DNA of 64,000 nt from Streptomyces ardesiacus. GTDB lineage: Bacteria > Actinomycetota > Actinomycetes > Streptomycetales > Streptomycetaceae. The stretch lies in contig NZ_BEWC01000008.1 of NCBI RefSeq assembly GCF_003112575.1, positions 620,001 through 684,000 on the forward strand, given 5' to 3'. Shown in pieces: positions 13,130 to 22,223 of this stretch. How positions within the stretch are numbered: the first letter of the stretch is position 1; the number at the start of each line of letters is the position of its first letter. The notes below the pieces were generated by a model that saw nothing but the letters and a program-made list of their open reading frames with translations, did not search any database and had not been told where the DNA came from. A program made the position numbers and the translations under genes.

Positions 13130-14065
13130 TCAGTGCGCGATGCCGTCGATGATCTCCCGGGCACCCTGCCGCAGCAGGGTCACCGCGACCGAGGTGCCCA
13201 GGGTCGCCGGGTCGAGCCGGCCCGCCCACTCGTGGGCGTCCAGCCGGGTCTTGCCGTCCGGGGTGAAGACGCAGGCCCGCAGCGAGAGTTCCCCGCCGCT
13301 CTCCACGCGGGCCAGTCCCGCGACGGGGCTGTTGCAGTGCCCCTGCAGGACGTGCAGGAACATGCGTTCCGCCGTCGCCTCCCGGTGTGTGCGGGGGTCC
13401 CCGAGGCCGCTCACCGCGTCGATCAGGCCGCTGTCGTCCTCGCGGCACTGCAGGGCGAGGATGCCCGCGCCGATCGGCGGCATCATCGTCTCGGGGGAGA
13501 GGACCTCGCTGATCACGTCGCTCCGGCCGATGCGCCGCAGACCGGAGACGGCGAGCAGCAGCGCGTCCGCCTCCCCCGCGGCGAGCTTCGCCAGCCGCCG
13601 GTTGGCGTTGCCGCGGAAGGGCACGCAGCGCAGGTGCGGGTGGGCGGCCGCCAGTTGGGCGACACGGCGCACCGAGGACGTGCCGACGCGTGTGCCCTCC
13701 GGCAGCTCGTCCAGGGTGAGCCCGTCCGGGTGGACGAGCGCGTCCCGCACGTCGTCCCGTTCGAGGAACGCGGCGAACACCGTACCCGCGGGCAGCGGCC
13801 GGTCGGCGGGCACGTCCTTGAGGCAGTGCACCGCGAGATCGGCCTCGCCCGACAGCAGCGCGGCGTCCACCTCCTTGGTGAACGCGCCCTTGCCCTCCAC
13901 CTGGGACAGGTCGCCGAGCCACTTGTCGCCGGTGGTGCGCACCGGGACGACCTCGGTGCGCACGCCGGGGTGGAGGGCGGCCAACTCGGCCCGTACGCGC
14001 TCGACCTGGGCCAGCGCCATGGGGGAGTCGCGGGAGACGATGCGGATCGGCCGGAGGTCGGACAT
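13130..14065 (-). CDS. hemC: porphobilinogen deaminase (hydroxymethylbilane synthase)
   Basis: Joins four porphobilinogen units into hydroxymethylbilane, the tetrapyrrole precursor. The 311-residue protein shows IRIVSRDSPMALAQVERVRA, TTGDKWLGDLSQVEGKGAFT (with the usual Lys/Asp motifs), DLAVHCLKDVPADRPLPAGT, GTSSVRRVAQL, FRGNANRRLAKLAAGEADAL and LQGHCNSPVAGLA, whose Cys anchors the dipyrromethane cofactor. No hemA, hemD or hemB is nearby, so this is probably a second, stand-alone copy, as known in some Streptomyces. ATG at 14065 was chosen from homology; TATGGT lies exactly 6 nt upstream and no Shine-Dalgarno is visible, so it may be leaderless. Confidence 0.93.
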   Translation of the reverse strand: MSDLRPIRIVSRDSPMALAQVERVRAELAALHPGVRTEVVPVRTTGDKWLGDLSQVEGKGAFTKEVDAALLSGEADLAVHCLKDVPADRPLPAGTVFAAFLERDDVRDALVHPDGLTLDELPEGTRVGTSSVRRVAQLAAAHPHLRCVPFRGNANRRLAKLAAGEADALLLAVSGLRRIGRSDVISEVLSPETMMPPIGAGILALQCREDDSGLIDAVSGLGDPRTHREATAERMFLHVLQGHCNSPVAGLARVESGGELSLRACVFTPDGKTRLDAHEWAGRLDPATLGTSVAVTLLRQGAREIIDGIAH

Positions 14066-14071
14066 GGGGAC

Positions 14072-14077
14072 ACCATA
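14072..14077 (-). promoter_or_regulatory. -10 element TATGGT of putative leaderless hemC promoter
   Basis: Read on the minus strand, TATGGT ends 6 nt before the hemC ATG, the geometry of leaderless transcripts in actinobacteria. There is no purine-rich ribosome site between them and no good -35 box. Confidence 0.45.
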
Positions 14078-14093
14078 GTGCGCGCCGGGGTTC

Positions 14094-14870
14094 TCAGGCA
14101 TTCGGGTCGAAGGGGACGCCGGCGGGGCGGGCGGCGGCGAGGTGGGAGGCGAAACTCGCGTCCTTGAGGCCGAAGTTGGCGCTGCCGAAGTCGTGGGCGG
14201 TCAGCTTCTCGCGCAGGCCCGCCGGATAGCCGTTCCAGCCCACCAGGGGCGGGTACTGCCAGGTGCCCTCGTGGTTCTCCGGCGGCTCGTCGTTCGAGGT
14301 GGCCAGGCGGAAGCAGTGGGTGCTGATGCCGTCCTTGTGGTAGACGATCTTCGGGTGGGTGCCGTCGAAGCGGACGGCCGACCGCTCGTGCACGCTGAAC
14401 GAGCCGTGGTTGGACGTCGACACGTACCGCACGGCGTCGTCCTTCACCCACACCACCACGTGCTCCCAGTCGTGCCGGTGGCCGCCGAGGCTCGTGCCGG
14501 GCAGGGCCTGGTCCTTCTCGAAGTAGAGACCGTACATGTAGGCGCACCAGTCGCCGTCGCACCGGGCGCGCGCGTAGCCGTTGGTGTTGTCCAGGTCGGA
14601 GGCGTCGCGGCAGTTGCCGTCGAGCGCCCCGGTGGGATTCAGCCCGCCGTTGACCGCACCGTCGGCGCCGATGGCCGGGGTCGGGTAGCAGCCGTCGGTG
14701 TCGTAGTCGTAGGCGGGCTGGTACCGCAGCTCCAGGCTGTCGGCGTTGGCGGGCAGTCCCGGCGGCGGGGCGGCGAGGGCGGTGGCGGGGAAGGCCAGGA
14801 CGAGGGCGAGGGCGCCGAGCGGCGCGGCGAGCCATCTGGGGCGGGGCGTTGCGGCGGTACGCGAGAACAT
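14094..14870 (-). CDS. secreted NPP1/NLP-family protein (necrosis-inducing-like)
   Basis: A 258-residue protein with a Sec signal peptide (Arg residues, then LGALALVLAFPATALA, cleavage probably after ALA-A near residue 33). The mature part has LRYQPAYDYDTDGCYP and the hallmark GGHRHDWEHVVVW, the GHRHDWE heptapeptide of Nep1-like proteins, plus four to five Cys that could form disulfides. Plant-pathogen members lyse dicot cells by binding sphingolipids; many actinobacterial ones are uncharacterised. GAGGAGG lies 5 nt before the ATG. It ends 28 nt before hemC on the same strand. Confidence 0.9.
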   Translation of the reverse strand: MFSRTAATPRPRWLAAPLGALALVLAFPATALAAPPPGLPANADSLELRYQPAYDYDTDGCYPTPAIGADGAVNGGLNPTGALDGNCRDASDLDNTNGYARARCDGDWCAYMYGLYFEKDQALPGTSLGGHRHDWEHVVVWVKDDAVRYVSTSNHGSFSVHERSAVRFDGTHPKIVYHKDGISTHCFRLATSNDEPPENHEGTWQYPPLVGWNGYPAGLREKLTAHDFGSANFGLKDASFASHLAAARPAGVPFDPNA

Positions 14871-15006
14871 CGCGTCCTCCTCGGGGAGCAGCCCAACGGC
14901 TGTGGGGGGAAGGGGAGTTCAGGTTCCCCTCTTTTCCCTCCCGCGCCAAGGGGGCCCGGGTGTCCCCGAGGTGAAGAGCAGCCCGACGCCGGGCGGCGCC
15001 GCACGC

Positions 15007-15987
15007 TCACACCAGGTCGTCCGGAACGTCCGCGGCCGACTCCTCGGGCGCCAGGTCCGGGCGGAGCCGGAGCCAGGACGGCTGGCGGAGCATGCCCTCG
15101 CGGGTGCGGGTGCTGAAGCGCACCTCGCCGACCAGCCGGGGCACGACCCAGCGCGCCCCCGGCACCGAGGGCACCGGGTCGAAGGGGCAGACGTCGCTCG
15201 CGGCGGCCGCCAGCAGCGCGGCCAGCTCGGCACGCTCACCCGCGCTCCAGCCGGTGCCGACCCCGCCGACGTAGCGCAGCCGGCCAGCGGCGCGCTGGCC
15301 GACCAGGACGGCGCCGGGGAGTCCGCCGAGCCGTCCCCTGCCGGGCAGCCAGCCGCCGACCACGACGTCCTCGCTGCGCATGTTGCGGATCTTGATCCAG
15401 GCCCGGGAGCGGACCCCGGGCTCGTACACCGAGTCCAGCCGCTTGCACACCAGCCCCTCCAGGCCGTGCTCGCGGGTGGCCCGCAGGGCCTGTTCGCCGT
15501 GGCCGACGAGTGCGGCCGGGGTCGACCACGACGGCCCGTTCAGACCGAGACCCGTCAGACGCTCGCGGCGGCCGGTGTAGGGGGTGCGCAGCAGGGAGCG
15601 GCCGGCCAGGTGCAGGGCGTCGAACAGCACCAGGTGGACGGGGACCTTCGCCGCCCGGTGCGCCGCCCGGCCCGGGGCGTGCGCGAGGCCCATCCGGGAC
15701 TGGAGCAGCTGGAAGTCGGCGCGGCCCTGTTCGTCCAGGGCCAGCACCTCGCCGTCCAGCACGGCGGGGGTGTCGCCGAGCGCGGTGGCGAGCGGTGCCA
15801 GCTCCGGGTAGGCGCCGGTGATGTCGTGGCCGGAGCGGGCGCGCAGCAGGACGGTGCCGTCGCCGGGCAGGTAGACCACCACGCGCTGGCCGTCCTGCTT
15901 GGTCTCGTAGGCCCAGCGCGCGTCCTGTGCGGCGGGCGGCAGGGTGCCGGGGGTGGCGAGCATCGGAGGGATCAGCGGCAGCTCCAC
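15007..15987 (-). CDS. ATP-dependent DNA ligase, single catalytic unit
   Basis: A 326-residue ligase with adenylation and OB-fold domains only. Motif I is YETKQDGQRVVVY (Lys in KxDGxR is adenylated), motif III region LDGEVLALDEQGRADF, motif IIIa VLFDALHLAGRSLL, motif IV EGLVCKRLDSVYEPG and motif V WIKIRNMRSEDVVVGGW. It resembles the ligase module of LigD or LigC rather than the NAD-dependent replicative ligase. No polymerase or Ku gene adjoins it; a lone LigD phosphoesterase-domain gene lies at 22224-22847. Start GTG at 15987 has only a weak GAGAA site. Confidence 0.92.
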   Translation of the reverse strand: MELPLIPPMLATPGTLPPAAQDARWAYETKQDGQRVVVYLPGDGTVLLRARSGHDITGAYPELAPLATALGDTPAVLDGEVLALDEQGRADFQLLQSRMGLAHAPGRAAHRAAKVPVHLVLFDALHLAGRSLLRTPYTGRRERLTGLGLNGPSWSTPAALVGHGEQALRATREHGLEGLVCKRLDSVYEPGVRSRAWIKIRNMRSEDVVVGGWLPGRGRLGGLPGAVLVGQRAAGRLRYVGGVGTGWSAGERAELAALLAAAASDVCPFDPVPSVPGARWVVPRLVGEVRFSTRTREGMLRQPSWLRLRPDLAPEESAADVPDDLV

Positions 15988-16046
15988 GGGTCAGTTCTCG
16001 ACGGGCCCGGGTGCCGTCACGCGCGTTGTCCGCCAGGTTCGCCTGA

Positions 16047-16081
16047 ACGGCGCCGGTCCCGGAGAGCGGGACCGGCGCCGT
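16047..16081 (-). terminator. strong hairpin terminator after the MFS gene
   Basis: Perfect 15-bp stem: ACGGCGCCGGTCCCG at 16047-16061, loop GAGAG, complement at 16067-16081. It lies 22 nt downstream of the MFS stop and before the ligase gene. There is no U-tract, as usual in this GC range. Confidence 0.75.
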
Positions 16082-16102
16082 CAGGGACCGGGCGCGTCGG
16101 GG

Positions 16103-17557
16103 TCAGCGCGCCGAGGCGGGCTCCGCGGCGACACCGTCGGACGGCACCGGGCCGGCCGTCGAGCCGGCGGGGCGGTGCCGGGGGATGAAGGACGCGATGG
16201 CGAAGGCCAGCAGGGCCGCGCCGGCGCCGATGGCCATGACCACCTTGAACGCGTTCTCGGACGGCAGGGCGAAGCCGCCCAGGTCGATGGTCATCTGGGC
16301 CAGGATCACACCGGCGATGGCGCTGGCGACCGAGGTGCCCAGGGACCGCATGAGGGTGTTGAGGCTGTTGGCGGCGGCCGTCTCGCTCGGCGGCACCGCA
16401 CCCATGATCAGCGAGGGCATGGCGCCGTAGGCGAAGCCGATCCCCGCGCTGATGACGCAGGAGACCAGGACCAGGTGCCAGACCTCGGACATCAGCACGA
16501 TGTTCAGACCGTAGCCGGCCGCGACGATCAGGGCACCGATCATCAGCGTCACCTTCGGGCCGCGGGACCCCGAGACCTTCGCGGAGACCGGGGCGAACGC
16601 CATCATCACCAGGCCGGACGGCGCCATCACGAGACCCGTGGTCAGCAGGGAGCGGCCGAGCCCGAAACCGGTGGCCTCGGGCAGCTGCATCAGCTGCGGC
16701 AGGACCAGGGACATCGCGAACATCGAGAAACCGATGGCGACGGACGCCAGGTTGGTGAAGAGCACCTGGCGGCGGGCGGTGGTGCGCAGGTCCACCAGCG
16801 GCTCCGGGGTGTGCAGCTCCCACCAGCCCCAGACCAGCAGGATCACCACGGCCGCCGCGAACAGGCCGAGGGTGGTGCCCGAGGACCAGCCCCAGTCGCC
16901 GCCCTTGGAGATCGCCAGCAGCAGGCTCGCCAGGCCGGCGGCCATGCCGACGCCGCCGAGCAGGTCGAACCGGCCACCGGTGCGCACGGCCGACTCGGGC
17001 ACCAGCGCCAGCACCAGGACCAGGGAGAGGGCGCCGAGCGCGCCGGAGAGCCAGAACAGCATGTGCCAGTCCAGCTTGTCCGCGATCAGCGCGGCCGCGG
17101 GCAGGCCGAGCGCGCCGCCGACCCCGAGGGAGGCGCTCATCACCGCGGTGGCGCCGGCCAGCCGCTCGGCCGGCAGCTCGTCGCGCATGATGCTGATGCC
17201 GAGCGGGATCACGGCGGCGGACAGGCCCTGCAGGGCGCGGCCGGCGACCATCGGGACCAGCGCGTCGCTCAGCCCGCAGACCACCGAGCCGCTGATCAGG
17301 AGTATCAGGCTGAGCAGCAGCATGCGCCGCTTGCCGAACATGTCGCCGAGCCGGCCCACGACCGGAGTGGCCACCGCGGAGGCCAGGAGCGTGGCGGTCA
17401 CCGCCCAGGCCGCGTCCGAGGCCGACGCGTCCAGGAGCTTCGGCAGCTCCGGGATGATCGGGATGACCAGGGTCTGCATGAGCGCGACGACGATCCCGGC
17501 CAGGGCCAGTACCGCGACCACGGCGTTCGGCCGTGGTGTGGCGGGTGAAGCGGGCAT
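16103..17557 (-). CDS. MFS multidrug exporter, DHA2 (14-TM) family
   Basis: A 484-residue membrane protein with about 14 predicted helices, starting MPASPATPRPNAVVAVLALA. The DHA2 signatures are visible: WAVTATLLASAVATPVVGRL, GDMFGKRRMLLLSLILL (motif A), AVIPLGISIMRDELPAERLA and MSASLGVGGALGLPAAALIA (motif C). These proteins export drugs or dyes by proton antiport. The divergent TetR gene at 17800 is the likely local repressor. AAAGG precedes the ATG by 7 nt. Alternative substrates cannot be excluded. Confidence 0.92.
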   Translation of the reverse strand: MPASPATPRPNAVVAVLALAGIVVALMQTLVIPIIPELPKLLDASASDAAWAVTATLLASAVATPVVGRLGDMFGKRRMLLLSLILLISGSVVCGLSDALVPMVAGRALQGLSAAVIPLGISIMRDELPAERLAGATAVMSASLGVGGALGLPAAALIADKLDWHMLFWLSGALGALSLVLVLALVPESAVRTGGRFDLLGGVGMAAGLASLLLAISKGGDWGWSSGTTLGLFAAAVVILLVWGWWELHTPEPLVDLRTTARRQVLFTNLASVAIGFSMFAMSLVLPQLMQLPEATGFGLGRSLLTTGLVMAPSGLVMMAFAPVSAKVSGSRGPKVTLMIGALIVAAGYGLNIVLMSEVWHLVLVSCVISAGIGFAYGAMPSLIMGAVPPSETAAANSLNTLMRSLGTSVASAIAGVILAQMTIDLGGFALPSENAFKVVMAIGAGAALLAFAIASFIPRHRPAGSTAGPVPSDGVAAEPASAR

Positions 17558-17615
17558 GGAAGAGCCTTTCGAGCGAGGAAGCGATGAAGAGTGCCGTGGG
17601 TGTGGAAGCGGAACG

Positions 17616-17648
17616 CGATTATTTAAGTCAGTCGCTTGAAGTATCCTA
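17616..17648. promoter_or_regulatory. AT-rich promoter/operator between MFS pump and TetR
   Basis: This 33-bp island (about two-thirds A/T in an otherwise about 74% GC setting) has the imperfect inverted repeat TTAAGTCAGTCGCTTGAA at 17623-17640. It lies about 65-80 nt upstream of the MFS start and is the natural place for TetR binding. TATCCT at 17642-17647 could be the -10 of the tetR transcript. Confidence 0.5.
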
Positions 17649-17799
17649 CGGGGTGGGGAGAGGACGTGCCCGCCCGGGCCGGGCAGCGCCCCGGCGGAGC
17701 CGCCCCGTAGGCTTCCGTGACAACCCGCCGTACGGCGGCGGACCTGCGACGACTCGAGGGACCGGTCGTCGCGGGCGGTGAGGAGAGGGTCCCGGCGCG

Positions 17800-18465
17800 G
17801 TGGTGAGCATGGCGGGCAGGACGGTCCGGGCGGAACAGGTCAGCGCGACCCGGCAGCTCATCCTGACCACCGCCGAGCGGCTGTTCGCCGAGCACGGTGT
17901 GTACGCCGTCTCCAACCGCCAGGTCAGCGAGGCCGCCGGGCAGGGGAACAACGCCGCGGTGGGCTATCACTTCGGCACGAAGGCGGACCTGGTGAGGGCC
18001 ATCGCGGAGCGCCACTCGGAGCGGGTGGAGGAACTGCGCGCCCGGCAGCTCGCCGCCCTCGGCGACTCGTCCGACCTGCGCGACTGGGTGGACTGCCTGG
18101 TCCGTCCCCAGTTCGACCATCTGGCGGCCCTGGGCAGCCCCACCTGGTACGCGCGGTTCTGCGCCCAGGTCATGACCGACCCGGCGCTGCGGCCCATCAT
18201 GACCGAGCAGTCCCGCGCGTCCGTCTCCCTGCGGTCGATCATCGAGGGGCGCAACCGGTGCATGCCCGCACTGCCGGACGAGGTCCGTGCGGAGCGGGGC
18301 GACATGGCCCGCCACCTCATCGTGCACACCGCCGAGGAGCGGGAGCGGGCCCTGGCGGAGAACCGGCCGACCCCGCGCGCGAGCTGGCAGGACGCCGCCG
18401 ACGGCCTGGTGGACGCGATCGTGGGCATGTGGCTGGCGCCCGTCACGCCCCGGTGCGGACGCTGA
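17800..18465 (+). CDS. TetR/AcrR-family transcriptional regulator
   Basis: A 221-residue regulator. N-terminal DNA-binding domain: ATRQLILTTAERLFAEHGVY, AVSNRQVSEAAGQGNNAAVG, YHFGTKADLVRAIAERHSER. The C-terminal ligand domain is helical and typical in length. It is divergent from the DHA2 pump and probably represses it, with release by a pump substrate. The start could be GTG 17800, GTG 17803 or ATG 17809; AGGAGAGGG at 17781-17789 fits the first best. Confidence 0.9.
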   Translation: MVSMAGRTVRAEQVSATRQLILTTAERLFAEHGVYAVSNRQVSEAAGQGNNAAVGYHFGTKADLVRAIAERHSERVEELRARQLAALGDSSDLRDWVDCLVRPQFDHLAALGSPTWYARFCAQVMTDPALRPIMTEQSRASVSLRSIIEGRNRCMPALPDEVRAERGDMARHLIVHTAEERERALAENRPTPRASWQDAADGLVDAIVGMWLAPVTPRCGR

Positions 18466-18597
18466 CCGGCCCGCTCGCACGCCGGTGGCGTCCGTCGCCG
18501 GCCGTGTCGCCGGGCCGGTCGGCTTCCGGGCCGGCGCACAGCCCGCGACCCGTCTCAGGCTCGAACGGTCCCGCGACCCGTCCAGCGAGGCCGCTCG

Positions 18598-18780
18598 CGC
18601 TCAGCGCACCAGCGCTCAGCGCGCACGGCCCGCTCGCGTAACAACCCGCACCTCCCGCCCGTGCTCAGCGCGCACCTCCCGGCCGGTGCTCAGCGCGCAC
18701 GTCCCGGCCGCGCGCACTGCCTGCCCGCGCGCCCCGCGCACGTCCCGGCCCGCGCTCAGTGCGAAACGGCCGGTGTTCGG
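18598..18780. repeat. degenerate direct repeats, unit about 27 bp (GTGCTCAGCGCGCAC...)
   Basis: Variants of GCTCAGCGCGCAC followed by CTCCCGGCC, GTCCCGGCC or similar occur about five times between tetR and the DoxX gene. The 479-bp gap 18466-18944 otherwise holds no recognisable gene; the DoxX promoter must lie near its right end, where the sequence becomes less GC-rich (TCGAGTAATATCGCG). Confidence 0.6.
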
Positions 18781-18944
18781 CGCCGCCGACCGGCTCGGGT
18801 CGGCGCCGACGGCCCGGCCGTGCCGGTGGCGGGTCCGCCGTCGGCGGGATTCGGCCACGGCCGGGCGGCCGGTCCGGCGATGGTGGGGAGCCACGTTCTT
18901 ACCGTCGAGTAATATCGCGCGTCAGGCCCCCACGAGGAGGAACC

Positions 18945-19325
18945 GTGTCCCGGTCCGACCGCTCACCCCTGCTGCTCGCCGGCCTGCTGGCCACCGCGGG
19001 CGTCGCCCACTTCGCCCGGCCCCGCCCCTTCGACGCCACCGTCCCGCGCTCCCTGCCCGGCACGCCCCGGACATGGACGTACGCCAGCGGTGTCGCCGAA
19101 CTCGCGCTCGCCGCCGGACTCGCCCTGCCCCGCACCCGCAGGGCCGCCGCGCTGGGCGCCGCCGCCTTCTTCGCCGGGGTGTTCCCCGCCAACGTCAAGA
19201 TGGCCTGGGACTGGCGGCACCGCCCCGCCCCCCTCAGGGCCGCCGCCCTCGGACGGCTGCCCGTACAGGTGCCGCTCGTGCTGTGGGCCCGCGCCGTGGC
19301 CCAGGGCAGCGGAGAGCGGGCATGA
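18945..19325 (+). CDS. DoxX-like membrane protein
   Basis: A 126-residue protein with about four hydrophobic segments: LLLAGLLATAGVAHFA, TWTYASGVAELALAAGLALP, AAALGAAAFFAGVFPANVKM and VPLVLWARAVAQ. HFARPRPFDATVPRSLPG and ANVKMAWDW match the DoxX/DUF4267-like group that often accompanies redox proteins. GTG at 18945 follows GAGGAGGAA. Its TGA overlaps the ATG of the next gene, a peroxiredoxin, so the two are co-translated and probably act together in oxidative-stress defence. Confidence 0.8.
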   Translation: MSRSDRSPLLLAGLLATAGVAHFARPRPFDATVPRSLPGTPRTWTYASGVAELALAAGLALPRTRRAAALGAAAFFAGVFPANVKMAWDWRHRPAPLRAAALGRLPVQVPLVLWARAVAQGSGERA

Positions 19326-19789
19326 GCGCGCTGCCCGCCGTGGGCGACACCGTCGGGGACTTCACGCTGCCGGACGAGACCGGCACTCCGCGCAGCCTGT
19401 CCGGGCTGCTCGCCGACGGCCCGGTCGTCCTGTTCTTCTATCCGGCCGCCCTGACCACCGGCTGCACCGCGGAGGCCTGCCGCTTCCGCGACCTCGCCGC
19501 CGAGTTCGCGGCGGTCGGCGCCCGGCCCGTCGGCGTCAGCAAAGACCCCGTCGAACGGCAGCAGGAGTTCGCCGGGCGCCACGCCCTCGGCATGCCGCTG
19601 CTGTCCGACGCAGACGGCGCGGTCCGCGGGCAGTTCGGGGTGAAGCGGGGTTTCGGGCCGATGCCCACGAAACGGGTCACCTTCGTCGTCGGGCAGGACC
19701 GCACCCTGCTGGAGGTCGTCCGCAGCGAGATCAGGATGAACGCCCACGCCGACCGCGCCCTCGCCGCGCTGCGCGCTCACCGACGGTGA
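19322..19789 (+). CDS. peroxiredoxin Q/BCP-type (AhpC/TSA)
   Basis: A thiol peroxidase of 155 residues that reduces hydroperoxides. VGDTVGDFTLPDETGTPRSL is the family start; YPAALTTGCTAEACRFRD carries the peroxidatic Cys and a resolving Cys five positions later, as in atypical 2-Cys BCP enzymes. Further family features are VGVSKDPVERQQEFA and FGVKRGFGPMPTKRVTFVVG. It is coupled to the DoxX-like gene by an ATGA overlap. Confidence 0.93.
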   Translation: MSALPAVGDTVGDFTLPDETGTPRSLSGLLADGPVVLFFYPAALTTGCTAEACRFRDLAAEFAAVGARPVGVSKDPVERQQEFAGRHALGMPLLSDADGAVRGQFGVKRGFGPMPTKRVTFVVGQDRTLLEVVRSEIRMNAHADRALAALRAHRR

Positions 19790-19835
19790 CGGGTCCACCT
19801 GCGCCCCGTCCCGGTTGATACCGCACCGTCCTGGC

Positions 19836-22211
19836 ATGATCCTGGACGGCATGGAGGATTCCTCCGCCACGGCGATCGTCGACGCCCGCGGGCTGGTGAC
19901 GGGGTGGAGCGACGGCGCGCAGCGGCTCACCGGATACCCGGCCGAGGAGGTCGTGGGGCGCCCCGCACGGGACCTGCTCGCGCGGGACCTGCCCCCCGGC
20001 CCGCTGCCCGCCGCCGTCTCCGTCCGCACCGCCGTGATCCGGCACCGGGAGGGCCGTCCGGTGGGCCTGCGGCTGCGGGCCGCTCCGCTGCTGGGCGCCG
20101 ACGGCGAACCCGGCGGCTACGCGGTGACCGCCGACCCGCCCGGCGGCCCGCCGGCCGCCCTGGTCGGCGACGCCGTGCGCCAGGCACCCCTGTCGATGTC
20201 CGTCGTCGACCCCGACCTGCGCTACGTGCACGTCAACGAGACCACGTGCCGGCTGATGGGCAGGCCCGCCGACGCACTGCTCGGCCGCCGTCTGCCCGAC
20301 ACGCTGGGCAACTTCGAGGGCGACGCCCGGTCCTTCCTGCACCACCTGCGCGTCGTCGCCGACACCGGGCGGCGCGTCCAGTACGAGAGCTACTCGCCCG
20401 CGCCGGCCGGCACCTCCCTGCACGCCTGGACGGTGGAGATCTGGCCGGTCCACGACGCCTCCGGCACGCTCACCGCCGTCGCCATGGCCGCGCTGGAGAG
20501 CAGCGAGCAGCACCGCGCCCGCGAAGGGCTCTCCCTGCTGAACGCGGCCGGCACCATCGGCACGACCCTCGACGTCGTCCGCACCGCCGAGGAACTGGCC
20601 GGGCTCCTCGTGCCGCGCTTCGCCGCCTTCGCCGCCGTCGACCTGCTCGACTGGGTCCTCGGCACCGAGGAACCGCGCGCGACGCCGCCGCCCGAGCACG
20701 CCGCGCTGCGCCGGGTGGCCCACGTCTCCGCCACCGAGGGCTTCCCCACCCCCGCAGTGCACCTGGGCGGCCCCGAGATCCACCCGCCCGACAGCCCGCT
20801 CGCCCGGGCGATGCGCGAGGGCCGCGTCGTCCTCAGCGGCCCCGGCGACCCGGAGTTCGACCGGTGGATGCGCGTCCACGAGGCCCGGACCCCGCACAAC
20901 CGTCCCTTCCGCGAAGCCGTCCGTTCCGTCCTGGCCGTGCCCCTGCGGGCCCGCGGCACCACCCTGGGCGTCGCACTGGCCCTGCGGACCGCGCCCCGGG
21001 AGCCGTACACCGCCGAGGACGCCGTACTGGCCGAGGAACTGGCCGGCCGGGCCGCCGTCTCCGTCGACAACGCCCGCCGCTTCGCCCGCGAGCGCTCCAC
21101 CGCCCTGGCGATCCAGCGCAGTCTCCTCCCCAGGGACCTGCCCGGACAGGCCGCGGTCGAGGTGACCCACCGCTACCTGCCCTCCGAGTCCGCGGCGGGC
21201 ATCGGCGGCGACTGGTTCGACGTGATCCCGCTCTCCGGCACCCGCGTCGGCCTCGTCGTCGGCGACGTCGTGGGCCACGGCATCCCGTCCACGGCGACCA
21301 TGGGCCGGCTGTGCACGGCCGTGCGCACCCTCGCCGACGTCGACCTGCCCCCCGACGAACTCCTCACCCACCTCGACGACCTCGTCACCCACCTCTCGGC
21401 CGCCGACGCGCACAACGGCGGCGACGCGGAGATCCCGGAACTGGGCGCCACCTGCCTCTACGCCGTGTACGACCCCGTGTCCCGGCGCCTGGCCCTCGCG
21501 GCCGCCGGTCACCCCGCACCCGTCCTCCTGCTGCCCGACGGCACCACCCGGCTCGTCGCCATGACCGCCGGGCCGCCGCTCGGGGTGGGCGGACTGCCCT
21601 TCGAGGCGACGGAGCTGGAACTCCCGGAGGGCTCCGTCGTCGCCCTGTACACCGACGGACTGGTCGAGGGCCGCGACCGCGACGTCGACCACGCCACCGA
21701 GGAACTGTGCCGGGCCCTGGCCGTGCCCGCGACCTCCCTCGACGCGCTGTGCGACGGCGTGCTCAAGGCCGTGCTGCCCGAGGAGCCCGGCGACGACGTC
21801 GCACTCCTGCTGGCCCGCACCCGGGCGCTGGGCGAGGACCGGGTGCGCACCTGGGACGTCCCCCCGGACCCCGCCGGTGTGGCGGCCACCCGGCGGTCCG
21901 TCGTGGGACACATGACGGCGTGGGGCCTGGAGGAGACGGCCTTCGTCACCGAACTCGTCGTCAGCGAACTCGTCACCAACGCCATCCGGTACGGCGAGCC
22001 GCCCATCCAGTTGCGCCTCATCCGCGACACCGTCCTCATCTGCGAGGTCTCCGACGCCAGCTCCACCTCTCCCCACCTGCGCCGCGCCCACGCCTACGAC
22101 GAGGGCGGCCGGGGACTGCTCCTGGTCGCCCAGCTCACCCAGCGCTGGGGCAGCCGCCAGACGGACACCGGCAAGACCATCTGGGCCGAGCAGCCGCTGC
22201 CCGCGGGGTGA
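19836..22211 (+). CDS. PAS-PAS-GAF-PP2C(SpoIIE)-HATPase phosphatase/kinase-like regulator
   Basis: A 791-residue multi-domain signalling protein. Order: PAS (1-110, TAIVDARGLVTGWSDGAQRL), PAS (about 115-225, LSMSVVDPDLRYVHVNETTC), GAF (about 235-410), PP2C/SpoIIE (about 420-640, GIGGDWFDVIPLSGTRVGLV, VVGDVVGHGIPSTATMG, PEEPGDDVALLLARTR) and a C-terminal RsbW-like ATPase (ELVVSELVTNAIRYGEPPIQ, GGRGLLLVAQLTQRWG). Such proteins dephosphorylate anti-sigma antagonists and may also phosphorylate them. ATG 19836 or 19851 are both possible; neither has a good ribosome site. Confidence 0.92.
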   Translation: MILDGMEDSSATAIVDARGLVTGWSDGAQRLTGYPAEEVVGRPARDLLARDLPPGPLPAAVSVRTAVIRHREGRPVGLRLRAAPLLGADGEPGGYAVTADPPGGPPAALVGDAVRQAPLSMSVVDPDLRYVHVNETTCRLMGRPADALLGRRLPDTLGNFEGDARSFLHHLRVVADTGRRVQYESYSPAPAGTSLHAWTVEIWPVHDASGTLTAVAMAALESSEQHRAREGLSLLNAAGTIGTTLDVVRTAEELAGLLVPRFAAFAAVDLLDWVLGTEEPRATPPPEHAALRRVAHVSATEGFPTPAVHLGGPEIHPPDSPLARAMREGRVVLSGPGDPEFDRWMRVHEARTPHNRPFREAVRSVLAVPLRARGTTLGVALALRTAPREPYTAEDAVLAEELAGRAAVSVDNARRFARERSTALAIQRSLLPRDLPGQAAVEVTHRYLPSESAAGIGGDWFDVIPLSGTRVGLVVGDVVGHGIPSTATMGRLCTAVRTLADVDLPPDELLTHLDDLVTHLSAADAHNGGDAEIPELGATCLYAVYDPVSRRLALAAAGHPAPVLLLPDGTTRLVAMTAGPPLGVGGLPFEATELELPEGSVVALYTDGLVEGRDRDVDHATEELCRALAVPATSLDALCDGVLKAVLPEEPGDDVALLLARTRALGEDRVRTWDVPPDPAGVAATRRSVVGHMTAWGLEETAFVTELVVSELVTNAIRYGEPPIQLRLIRDTVLICEVSDASSTSPHLRRAHAYDEGGRGLLLVAQLTQRWGSRQTDTGKTIWAEQPLPAG

Positions 22212-22223
22212 ACCGCCCGGCGC

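Noticed and set aside
14066..14101. Upstream start for hemC at 14101
   Set aside because: It would overlap the end of the NLP gene and adds residues not found in HemC; the -10-like hexamer supports 14065.
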